Shown one piece after another: positions 1 to 7,028 of a stretch of 38,208 nt of DNA (position 1 is the stretch's first letter; every line of letters starts with the position of its first letter). The translations under genes and the position numbers were made by a program. The notes beneath the pieces were generated by a model. That model did not search any database. It was not told where the DNA came from and worked only from the letters and a program-made list of their open reading frames with translations. Source of the stretch: an uncultured Myxococcales bacterium (GTDB lineage: Bacteria > Myxococcota_A > Bradymonadia > UBA4248); contig CAMCLY010000009.1 of assembly GCA_945875805.1 (NCBI GenBank), positions 1 through 38,208 on the forward strand. Direction: 5' to 3'.

Positions 1-210
1 GGCCGCCGGTTCGTCGGATTCGGCCGCCGGTTCGTCGGATTCGGCCGCCGGTTCGTCGGAGTCGGCCGCCGGTTCGGCGGATTCAGTCACCAGTTCATCG
101 GATTCAGTCACCAGTTCGGCGGAGTCAGTCACCAGTTCGTCGGATTCGGCCGCCGGTTCGGCGGAGTCAGCCGCCGGTTCGTCGGATTCAGTCACCAGTT
201 CATCGGATTC
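1..210 (-). repeat. Ten in-frame 21-bp tandem repeats in secA tail
   Basis: Ten contiguous 21-bp units starting at 1, 22, 43, 64, 85, 106, 127, 148, 169 and 190 each encode seven residues of the form (E/D)S(D/A)E(P/L)(A/V)(A/T). Two subtypes alternate: ESDEPAA-like and ESDELVT-like. The unit from 211 on (ELADQTT) looks like a decayed copy. The array may continue past the window edge. Unit length is a multiple of three, so copy number can change without breaking the frame. Confidence 0.97.
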
Positions 211-3135
211 AGTCGTCTGATCGGCGAGTTCTTCAGCGGAATCCTCAATTTTTTGAGCCTCGGCGGCCTGACGCTCCGCTTCCTGCCGCATGCGTTCCAT
301 GATACGTTGTTGCATCTCGGCCTGTTCCTCCATGGCCTGACGCATCGAGGCAGGCAGAAGATCCGCCATCGACATCGATTTTTTGGGCTTCTCGGAGGAC
401 TTCACCGCCGAGGCGATCGAAGCCGGAAGCAATTCGGCCATGGAAAGCGCTTTTTTGGGAGCCGTGCGGTTCTGCGCCGCAAGCGCACGAAGCTCTTCCA
501 CCTGACTTTCATGCGAAACCTCGCCCGACGATTTTTGTTTGGCCTCTGGGCGCTGCATGGCACGCATCGCTGCCCGTTCCGATGCACTGAACCGCGAAAA
601 ATCAGGTTTCTCGACTTTCGTTCTGCAAATCTGCGTCATCACCCGCGTTCGGATATTGCGCATCATCTTTTCAAACAGAGAAAATGCCTCGCGCTTATAC
701 TCCTGTTTGGGATCTTTCTGGGCATATCCTCGCAACGATATCGACTCGCGCAACCCCGTCATCGTCGTCAAATGTGCACGCCAGAAATGATCGATCTCAC
801 GAAGATAGTAGTTCTGAGCCAGCTCCAGAAGCAGGTCTTTCCCAGTTTGTTCTTTGTACGGACTGTCCTCGCCGAGATGTGCTTCAAACGCCTTGACGAC
901 GTCGTCGAAGGCATCCACCAACGACTGATAATGTTTTTCGACGATATTCCAAACGAGATGCAACTGCGCATCGCGATCCCCGCGACCGATTCCCGACATG
1001 TCGATGTCGACCGGACATCCCATGATATTGCTCAGTTCCTTGGTCATCCCGGGCATATCCCAGTCTTCATAGGCCTTCTCGACGGGCATATGTTCATCGG
1101 CCAGCGCATAGACAATTTCTTCAAATCCGTTGAGAAGCGTGTCTTCGAGATCTTCCCCCTTGAGTATGCTGTTGCGCAACGCATAGACCGCTTTGCGCTG
1201 CGAATTCATGACATCGTCATATTCGAGAAGATTTTTACGGATATCGAAGTTCCGCCCTTCCACGCGCTTCTGGGCGGTTTCTATCGATCGAGATACCAGA
1301 CGGGACTCAATGGGAATATTGGCCTGATCCCCGCCCATTCCAAATATGGCCATTTTGTTCTTGAGTTCCTCGCCACCAAAAATGCGCAACAAATCGTCGT
1401 CAAGAGAAAGGAAAAATCGGCTCATGCCGGGATCCCCCTGACGACCGGCACGACCGCGCAGCTGATTGTCAATACGGCGAGATTCATGGCGTTCCGTCCC
1501 GAGAATATACAGACCGCCTGCGGCCATCACTTCTTCTTTTTCGGCCGCGCACTGTTTGCGATATTTCTCCAAAAGCTCAGGATAGCGCGGATCGTGTTCA
1601 TCACCGCCGACTTCCAAGCGGGCCATAAACTCGGCATTGCCGCCCAGGAGAATGTCCGTGCCTCGCCCGGCCATGTTGGTCGCGATGGTCACCGCCCCCT
1701 TACGGCCCGCCTGCGCAATGATCTCCGCCTCACGGCGGTGGTTCTTGGCATTGAGAACATTGTGCGGAATGCCAAGTTTTGCAATCGCCCTGCTGAAGAC
1801 TTCGCTCTTTTCGACGCTCACCGTTCCCACGAGAATCGGCTGCCCCTTTTCATGACATTCGCGAATCTGCGCCGCAATGGCCTCGATTTTGACTTTTTCA
1901 TTAAAGTAGATGACGTCGTTATAATCTTTGCGAATGATGTTTTTGGCCGTCGGAATACTGACGACGTCCAGTTTGTATATCTTCTTGAACTCTTCCGCTT
2001 CCGTGTCTGCCGTGCCGGTCATTCCCGCAAGTTTATCGTACATGCGGAAGTAATTCTGGAACGTGATGGTGGCAAGAGTCTGGCTTTCAGGCTGAATTTC
2101 CACCCCTTCTTTGGCCTCAATGGCCTGATGCAACCCATCGGACCAACGACGACCGTGCATCATGCGTCCCGTAAAGTCATCGATGATGACAATCTTGCCA
2201 TTCTCTATGACATAATTCTGATCCAGTTTGTAAAGCGTATGCGCCTGAAGCGCCTTGTTGACATGATGCAGATATTCTATGTATTTGGGATCGTAGATAT
2301 TATCAACCTTCAAATGCTTTTCGAGTTTCTCAATCCCCGTCTCATTGAGCGCCACACTCTGAGCTTTTTCGTCCACCGAATAATCTTCGTCACGCTTGAG
2401 AAACGGTACCAATTTGTTGATCTCTTTGTACAGATTGAGATCCTGTTCCAGCTGACCCGAAATGATGAGCGGCGTCCGTGCCTCGTCAATTAAAATAGAA
2501 TCCACCTCATCGACAATCGCGTAATTATGACCACGCTGTACATATTCCGACAATTGATACTTCATATTGTCGCGCAAATAATCAAAACCAAATTCGTTAT
2601 TCGTTCCGTAGGTAATGTCACAATTATACGAATCCCGCCGGGCCGCATTGTCCATATCCGACAGAATTTTTCCGACCGAAAGACCGAGAAACTTGTATAT
2701 CTGGCCCATCCAGTCCGCGTCACGACTCGCAAGATAATCGTTCACCGTCACCAGATGCGCCCCCTTCCCGGACAGGGCATTCAGATACATCGGGCTCGTC
2801 GCCACAAGCGTCTTGCCTTCGCCCGTCTTCATCTCCGCTATCATACCACGGTGAAGCACAATGCCGCCTATCATCTGAACATCATAATGCCGCATGTTCA
2901 GGACCCTGAGCCCGGCTTCTCGCACCGTGGCAAACGCCTCCGGCAAAATATCGTCCAGCGTCGCCCCCTGCGACAGCTTCTCTTTCAATTTCGGCGTCTG
3001 CGCCTTCAAATCCTCATCACTAAGCGCGTGAATCTCAGACTCAAAATTGTTAATCTGAACGACAAGCGGCTGGAGCTTACGCATCATGCGCTCATGGCTT
3101 GTCCCAAAAATCCGTTTAAATATTCCACCTATCAT
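1..3135 (-). CDS. secA: Protein translocase ATPase SecA (3' end outside window)
   Basis: SecA is the motor ATPase that pushes preproteins through SecYEG at the inner membrane. The minus-strand frame is open from ATG 3135 to the window edge (1045 codons, no stop). Residues 102-109 read MKTGEGKT (Walker A); 209-212 DEVD and 217-220 DEAR form the DEAD motor. Later come MTGTADTEAEEFKKIY, the GRGTDI and GRAGRQGDPG helicase motifs, and the scaffold/wing domain. The start is supported by GGAG 9 nt upstream and a strong promoter at 3203-3230. The last ~70 residues in the window are a tandem acidic heptad repeat, so the protein exceeds the usual ~850-1000 residues. The usual C-terminal CxCxSGxxxxxCHG zinc motif is not reached, so its presence cannot be judged. 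Identity is certain; the C-terminus is incomplete. Confidence 0.98.
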   Translation of the reverse strand, partial: MIGGIFKRIFGTSHERMMRKLQPLVVQINNFESEIHALSDEDLKAQTPKLKEKLSQGATLDDILPEAFATVREAGLRVLNMRHYDVQMIGGIVLHRGMIAEMKTGEGKTLVATSPMYLNALSGKGAHLVTVNDYLASRDADWMGQIYKFLGLSVGKILSDMDNAARRDSYNCDITYGTNNEFGFDYLRDNMKYQLSEYVQRGHNYAIVDEVDSILIDEARTPLIISGQLEQDLNLYKEINKLVPFLKRDEDYSVDEKAQSVALNETGIEKLEKHLKVDNIYDPKYIEYLHHVNKALQAHTLYKLDQNYVIENGKIVIIDDFTGRMMHGRRWSDGLHQAIEAKEGVEIQPESQTLATITFQNYFRMYDKLAGMTGTADTEAEEFKKIYKLDVVSIPTAKNIIRKDYNDVIYFNEKVKIEAIAAQIRECHEKGQPILVGTVSVEKSEVFSRAIAKLGIPHNVLNAKNHRREAEIIAQAGRKGAVTIATNMAGRGTDILLGGNAEFMARLEVGGDEHDPRYPELLEKYRKQCAAEKEEVMAAGGLYILGTERHESRRIDNQLRGRAGRQGDPGMSRFFLSLDDDLLRIFGGEELKNKMAIFGMGGDQANIPIESRLVSRSIETAQKRVEGRNFDIRKNLLEYDDVMNSQRKAVYALRNSILKGEDLEDTLLNGFEEIVYALADEHMPVEKAYEDWDMPGMTKELSNIMGCPVDIDMSGIGRGDRDAQLHLVWNIVEKHYQSLVDAFDDVVKAFEAHLGEDSPYKEQTGKDLLLELAQNYYLREIDHFWRAHLTTMTGLRESISLRGYAQKDPKQEYKREAFSLFEKMMRNIRTRVMTQICRTKVEKPDFSRFSASERAAMRAMQRPEAKQKSSGEVSHESQVEELRALAAQNRTAPKKALSMAELLPASIASAVKSSEKPKKSMSMADLLPASMRQAMEEQAEMQQRIMERMRQEAERQAAEAQKIEDSAEELADQTTESDELVTESDEPAADSAEPAAESDELVTDSAELVTESDELVTESAEPAADSDEPAAESDEPAAESDEPAA

Positions 3136-3183
3136 GAATTGCGCTCCAAAAAGGGTTTCCCGGAAGACGACGTCTTTCTGCGG

Positions 3184-3197
3184 GGCTTAAAAAAGCC
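3184..3197 (-). promoter_or_regulatory. Hairpin at predicted 5' end of secA mRNA
   Basis: On the minus strand GGCTT-TTTT-AAGCC forms a 5-bp hairpin just downstream of the -10 box, where the transcript should begin. It may stabilise the 5' end or be chance; no SecM-like arrest ORF is visible in the leader. Confidence 0.35.
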
Positions 3198-3202
3198 GAC
3201 CC

Positions 3203-3230
3203 GTTATAGGCACGCATCAAAACTTGTCAA
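3203..3230 (-). promoter_or_regulatory. Sigma-70-type promoter for secA
   Basis: On the minus strand TTGACA (3230-3225) and TATAAC (3208-3203) are separated by 16 bp, about 70 bp upstream of the secA ATG. This is the best housekeeping promoter match seen in the window. It lies between secA and the preceding minus-strand gene, so secA probably has its own transcript. Confidence 0.75.
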
Positions 3231-3310
3231 ACTTTCACGCGGTTTTCCTTTGAATTTTTTAGGACATGCCCCGCCAAAATTGGGACATCCAAACCGCATC
3301 CTACAACTTT

Positions 3311-3598
3311 TCATCCTTTCTCCCTCTTTGGATACCACCCCTTCTCCACACGCTTTTTCTGTTCAAACAACTCCAGTATGGACCACCACAGCGTACAGCC
3401 CAGTACCCCAAGTATTGCGGACACCACCACCACATCTGTCCACACAGATCCCAAAAGGGCCACCATGCCAAGAATGGCAAACACAGGCCAGCATTTCGTC
3501 CCAAAATAATACTCGGTTTTGATGACTATCGGATGAAACAGTCCGATCAGAACAAACGTCGCCACCGCTATCACAATCCCTTCAAAATGATATTCCAC
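3311..3598 (-). CDS. DUF4491 small membrane protein
   Basis: This is a 95-residue integral membrane protein matching my memory of the DUF4491 family: an N-terminal FEGIVIAVATFVLIGLFHPI helix, the IKTEYYFGTKCWPVF segment, a second and third hydrophobic helix, then ELFEQKKRVEKGWYPKR at the cytoplasmic C-terminus. Function is unknown; the family is common in gut anaerobes. I chose GTG 3598 because GGAG lies 9 nt upstream and the family normally begins only a few residues before FEG. An in-frame ATG at 3619 would add seven residues that do not resemble the family. The reading frame stays open further upstream, but that part overlaps the 249-aa gene and looks non-coding. It lies upstream of secA in the same direction and may be cotranscribed with the 249-aa gene. 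Confidence 0.85.
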   Translation of the reverse strand: MEYHFEGIVIAVATFVLIGLFHPIVIKTEYYFGTKCWPVFAILGMVALLGSVWTDVVVVSAILGVLGCTLWWSILELFEQKKRVEKGWYPKREKG

Positions 3599-3723
3599 CT
3601 GCAAACACTCCGAACGCATTTTGATCCCACATAAAAAGCGGTGCATCCGCCGCTTTTTAATCACCAATACCTTACGCTCCACGAAGCCCGCATCAGCACG
3701 CCATGATCGCGCCCAAAATACCC

Positions 3724-4473
3724 CTACCCCGGGCCAAACGTCGGCATCCCAAATCCGGACTCCGAACGGGATGACGCAGACTTCTTCTTCTCCTTTTCGG
3801 GATCGAAATCCCTCATCTGCATCTTGGTCATCCCCTTTGTACCAAAAACAAAAAGGGTGTTCTTGCGCTCCAGCAACTCCCTGGCCAGCTGCGTCGCCGA
3901 ATTTTTGAGGTGCCACGGACTGTCCTCCGTCGGCGGTTTGCGCGATATCTGATCCCACGGACACAGGGCAATAACCTCTTCAAGAAACACCCTGAAATCA
4001 TTGATAAATTTCAGATTCTCGCCCTCTATATACTGAATCTCATCGAGATGGGCATGACTGACTTCATCCAGCAACGCCTTCGCATCGACAATCGGCATGT
4101 CCGTCACTTCAAAGGGCAACGACCGCTCCAGATCATAATACCGCTCCACCTTGGGAATGTTCCTGAGAATAAACTGAGGCGTACATTCCGCCACGGCATC
4201 ATCGATGTCGTTGGGACGATCCATCCTGGCCGGCTTCTCCCCCACCCCAGACGCATGTTCATGCCGTTCGGCAACCTGGTCCGCAAATTCATCATAATCC
4301 CGCGACAGGGAGTGCAAAACGTGAACTTCCAAAGGCCGCCGTACCGAACACGCCATCTCCGCATCGACATGCGCGCTTCTCCAGAATCCTGTGGAACCGT
4401 CCAATGCGGTATCGACAAACACAATCGACACATCGAGGATATCCTGAAGGCTGTCGCGATTCGATTCCTGCAT
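3724..4473 (-). CDS. Unrecognised 249-aa acidic protein
   Basis: I do not recognise this protein. It is soluble-looking, acidic in its first 200 residues, with no signal peptide or membrane segment. It opens MQESNRDSLQDILDVSIVFVD, a sequence reminiscent of von Willebrand A or receiver folds (hydrophobic strand ending in VD), but conserved follow-up motifs are not evident. The C-terminus is a lysine-rich then Ser/Gly-rich tail (EKEKKKSASSRSESG). ATG 4473 is chosen because GAGGGTGAG lies just upstream. An in-frame extension to 4587 would run into the palindromic repeat at 4544-4612 and looks non-coding. The DUF4491 gene follows about 125 bp downstream, so the two may share a transcript. A VWA-like call would be a guess. 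Confidence 0.7.
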   Translation of the reverse strand: MQESNRDSLQDILDVSIVFVDTALDGSTGFWRSAHVDAEMACSVRRPLEVHVLHSLSRDYDEFADQVAERHEHASGVGEKPARMDRPNDIDDAVAECTPQFILRNIPKVERYYDLERSLPFEVTDMPIVDAKALLDEVSHAHLDEIQYIEGENLKFINDFRVFLEEVIALCPWDQISRKPPTEDSPWHLKNSATQLARELLERKNTLFVFGTKGMTKMQMRDFDPEKEKKKSASSRSESGFGMPTFGPG

Positions 4474-4543
4474 GGCACTCACCCTCACTCTGCTGCAGAC
4501 AAAAAAGACCGTTTCCAGAACAAATCTCGAATCATGCCCTGCG

Positions 4544-4612
4544 GGGGGTAGCGGCGTATGCGCGCAAGGCCGAAGGCCTGAGCACATAGCCGCTCAGGGG
4601 GGCGTCCCCCCA
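4544..4612. repeat. Bulged palindrome site A (1 unit plus flanking hairpin)
   Basis: Outer arms GCGGCGTATG (4551-4560) and CATAGCCGC (4585-4593) pair except for one bulged base in the CTAT/ATACG joint. Inside is a small hairpin AGGCC-GAA-GGCCT (4567-4579). Next to it is GGGGGG-CGT-CCCCCC (4597-4611). Read on the minus strand, this element shares its flanks (CCCCCTGAGCGGCTAT and ATACGCCGCTACCCC) with site B, while the inner hairpin differs completely. It lies in the gap between the 249-aa gene and the DUF2997 gene. Confidence 0.8.
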
Positions 4613-4661
4613 CCCAAAAAACACATTCAATCTTTGTAAAAAGAAACGGCCTCAAGAAACC

Positions 4662-4883
4662 CTACTTGTCCTTGTCGCCGCTCGTCCCGACGGAAAGACT
4701 TGTATGAACCTCTTCTTCCTGTTGATAATATTCGCTCGTATAGGTGCGGTTTTGAACAATACCCAGCGCTTCCTCGATTTCGCGCGTCAGCTCGGTACAG
4801 CTCTTACCTTTGGCGCCTTTGACAGCGATTCCCACGGAACCATCGGGATTGATGGTAAACTCGATTTCCTGTTTTACTGCCAT
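4662..4883 (-). CDS. DUF2997 family small protein
   Basis: A 73-residue protein starting MAVKQEIEFTINPDGSV and containing GKSCTELTREIEEALG, the pattern of DUF2997. These small proteins are repeatedly encoded next to DUF1257 and Ycf46-type ATPases; biochemical function is unknown. ATG 4883 overlaps the last ten bases of the upstream DUF1257 gene, implying translational coupling. The reading frame remains open further upstream, but that stretch is antisense-like overlap with the DUF1257 gene and is rejected. The C-terminal ~20 residues (QQEEEVHTSLSVGTSGDKDK) are low-complexity and probably disordered. Confidence 0.88.
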   Translation of the reverse strand: MAVKQEIEFTINPDGSVGIAVKGAKGKSCTELTREIEEALGIVQNRTYTSEYYQQEEEVHTSLSVGTSGDKDK

Positions 4884-5269
4884 TTTTTCACCGTTAAAGT
4901 AATGACGTTGTCCTGCTTGGTCTCTTCCATGTCGAGGGTGTAGCCTTTCTTTTTCACCTCTTTGAGAACCTTGTGATAGGCATAACGCTGTTGAAGCTGA
5001 TTGACAAACTGCTGTTCGTTGACCCCGCGCGTGGCTTCCACGCCCCACCAGTCGGCGAGAAGCTCGCAGCCCGTCTCGGTCACGCGAAGACCCACGTCGT
5101 ACTTGCCGCTCACTTTGATGGAGATGTCGGCTTTTTCGAGCTGCTGATTGTATCCTCGGACGTTCACGCCTTCCTCGGCGTGGGTGTATTCATAGCCAAG
5201 GTCAGATATGGCCTCGAGAATACACTCAAGGTCATTCATTTTCGTTTCCACTGTTGAAAAATGACTCAT
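4874..5269 (-). CDS. DUF1257 (Ycf35-like) protein
   Basis: A 131-residue protein starting MSHFSTVETKMNDLECILEA, the canonical opening of the DUF1257/Ycf35 family found in algal plastids, cyanobacteria and scattered other bacteria. The fold is small alpha/beta. The family carries no catalytic signature that I can see, and its function is unknown. The gene begins 15 bp after the Ycf46-type ATPase and overlaps the DUF2997 gene by ten bases, so the three form one operon. The upstream sequence GGAAGGCAGGG gives a plausible, slightly tight ribosome site. Confidence 0.9.
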   Translation of the reverse strand: MSHFSTVETKMNDLECILEAISDLGYEYTHAEEGVNVRGYNQQLEKADISIKVSGKYDVGLRVTETGCELLADWWGVEATRGVNEQQFVNQLQQRYAYHKVLKEVKKKGYTLDMEETKQDNVITLTVKKWQ

Positions 5270-5284
5270 CCCTGCCTTCCTTTT

Positions 5285-6838
5285 TTACATTTCGAGGTGG
5301 CGTATCTGTTTGTCCTCGCCGTCGTTCCCTTCCTCATCAAGGCTGGCACGACGCGCACGGCTCTTCGCCCAGTCGCGCATGTAGTCGATGCGTTCCTTCA
5401 TCTGGTATGACAAAGGAATGATTTCGTTGCAGCTGCGCACGACGCTGTCGGTGTCGATATCCTTTTTCGCCTCAAACGCATCGAACAACGCAGACACAAT
5501 CGCCTGCTCGATTTCAGAACCCGAAAATCCCTGGGTCGCAGCGACAATGCGCGGAATGTCAAAATCCGCAACCTTGCGGTTCTTCTTGATAATGTGAATT
5601 TCGATAATCGTCTTGCGCTCGCTCGGACTCGGAAGATCGACAAAAAAGATTTCGTCAAAACGGCCCTTACGGAGCAGTTCAGGCGGAAGCATCGAGACAT
5701 CGTTCGCCGTCGCCATGACAAACACGGGACTCGTCTTCTCCTGCAACCACGTGATGAACGAACCGAACACGCGCGCCGAGGTGCCGCCGTCCGTCGACCC
5801 CGAACTCTTCGTCCCGGAGAAGCCCTTTTCCAGCTCGTCCATCCACAGAATGCATGGCGCCACGGCCTCCGCCGTCTGAATCGCCTTGCGCATGTTCTCT
5901 TCCGACGAACCCACAAGCGACGAAAATACCTTGCCCACGTCGAGACGAAGAAGCGGCATCTTCCACAACGCACCCACCGCCTTCGCCGTCAAGGACTTCC
6001 CGCACCCAGGTATCCCGATGAGAAGTATGCCCTTGGGCAACGGAAGACCAAACTCACGGGCCTTCGAACTGAACGCAAGATTGCGCGTCTTGAGCCACGC
6101 CTTGAGGATTTCCAGACCACCGATGTCGCGAAGCTTGAGATCGGACTGATAAAACTCAAGAAGACCGCTCTTGCGAATCAGATTCTTCTTCTCCTCGATG
6201 ATCGTCTCAATGTCAAAATCACGGCAGACTATCAGGCTCTTTGAAAACACGTTCGACGCCTCAACCGCCGTCAGGCCAAGCGCGGCCTCCACAACCCGTT
6301 CGCGGAAATACGGATCGTTGCGAACCTGCTGGCACAGCTCGTCCGGAACGCTCTTGAGCACCTGAAGAACAAGCTCGTTGATCACCGTGCGGTTCGGAAG
6401 ATCGAAATCAATCACGCTCACTTCCTTTTCAAGCTCCGTCGGAAGCTTGAACGTCGGACTCAGAAGCAGAACGTGTTTCTTGTAACGGCTCGTCTTGAAC
6501 TCACGGCTCAGATCCCGGAGACGACGCGTCACCTGGGGATCCGAAAGATAGGGGTGAAAATCCCTCAGAATAAACACGGCATCGTTCTCATAACGGAAAA
6601 TATGTTCCATCGCGCGTTGCGGATCGCGGATATCGTTGAACGTATCCCCGTCACCCCCCTGAAATCCTTCCGTACACGACCACGTCACAAAACGGCGGTT
6701 CCTGCGCTCGCATATCGCCCGCAGACTCTTCTCAACACGTTCCTCCTCCGTGCTCGTCACGTACAAAAGCGGATAACGCGCCCGTATGAGATACTCAATC
6801 TCCTCTTCTGATGAGACACTTGCTCGAATTCCTTCCAT
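5285..6838 (-). CDS. Ycf46-type AAA ATPase
   Basis: A 517-residue AAA+ ATPase. Residues 1-230 form the non-ATPase N-terminal domain seen in Ycf46 proteins ([45 protein letters not shown]). The ATPase core has Walker A GIPGCGKS at 275-282, Walker [12 protein letters not shown] with D334/E335, sensor-1 ATAND near 377-381 and the [10 protein letters not shown] arginine-finger region near 390-399. Family knowledge: Ycf46 is plastid/cyanobacterial and linked there to carbon uptake regulation; the bacterial role elsewhere is unknown. It heads the operon with DUF1257 and DUF2997, which may be its partners or substrates. GGGAG about 10 nt upstream supports ATG 6838. Confidence 0.92.
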   Translation of the reverse strand: MEGIRASVSSEEEIEYLIRARYPLLYVTSTEEERVEKSLRAICERRNRRFVTWSCTEGFQGGDGDTFNDIRDPQRAMEHIFRYENDAVFILRDFHPYLSDPQVTRRLRDLSREFKTSRYKKHVLLLSPTFKLPTELEKEVSVIDFDLPNRTVINELVLQVLKSVPDELCQQVRNDPYFRERVVEAALGLTAVEASNVFSKSLIVCRDFDIETIIEEKKNLIRKSGLLEFYQSDLKLRDIGGLEILKAWLKTRNLAFSSKAREFGLPLPKGILLIGIPGCGKSLTAKAVGALWKMPLLRLDVGKVFSSLVGSSEENMRKAIQTAEAVAPCILWMDELEKGFSGTKSSGSTDGGTSARVFGSFITWLQEKTSPVFVMATANDVSMLPPELLRKGRFDEIFFVDLPSPSERKTIIEIHIIKKNRKVADFDIPRIVAATQGFSGSEIEQAIVSALFDAFEAKKDIDTDSVVRSCNEIIPLSYQMKERIDYMRDWAKSRARRASLDEEGNDGEDKQIRHLEM

Positions 6839-6925
6839 GTTTTGTCTGCTCCCGGCTTAGGGTTGAAAAATAAGGCTCTGCACACAAACGTCCAGAAACG
6901 CTCCAATCCAGTCTTTTCTGTTCTG

Positions 6926-7002
6926 GGGAGGGGGAAGTCTCCCCCTGAGCGGCTATCTCGCCAAGGGGGCATGCCCCCTTGCCTTCAATACGCCGCTACC
7001 CC
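6926..7002. repeat. Bulged palindrome site B (1 unit plus flanking hairpin)
   Basis: Outer arms AGCGGCTAT (6948-6956) and ATACGCCGCT (6988-6997) pair with one bulged C. The inner part is a perfect 18-bp palindrome, AAGGGGGCATGCCCCCTT (6963-6980). A hairpin GGGGGA-AGTC-TCCCCC (6930-6945) precedes it. The flanks match site A in reverse orientation. It lies between the Ycf46-type gene start and the FHA gene stop. Confidence 0.82.
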
Positions 7003-7005
7003 CTC

Positions 7006-7023
7006 CTCTGGTTTTAACCAGAG
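7006..7023. repeat. Perfect inverted repeat after FHA gene
   Basis: CTCTGGTT-TT-AACCAGAG forms an 8-bp perfect stem starting six bases past the stop of the FHA/coiled-coil gene (minus strand). No T-run follows it, so it is not a standard rho-independent terminator. It may cap the mRNA 3' end. Confidence 0.55.
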
Positions 7024-7028
7024 ATGAC

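Noticed and set aside
1..210. CRISPR array
   Set aside because: The 21-bp units are adjacent with no spacers and encode a continuous in-frame heptad in SecA.
253..3522. Long plus-strand open frames (746 and 331 codons) over the secA region
   Set aside because: They are antisense to secA, which is continuous and fully conserved on the minus strand. Their translations are rich in His/Arg/Phe and show no family motif.
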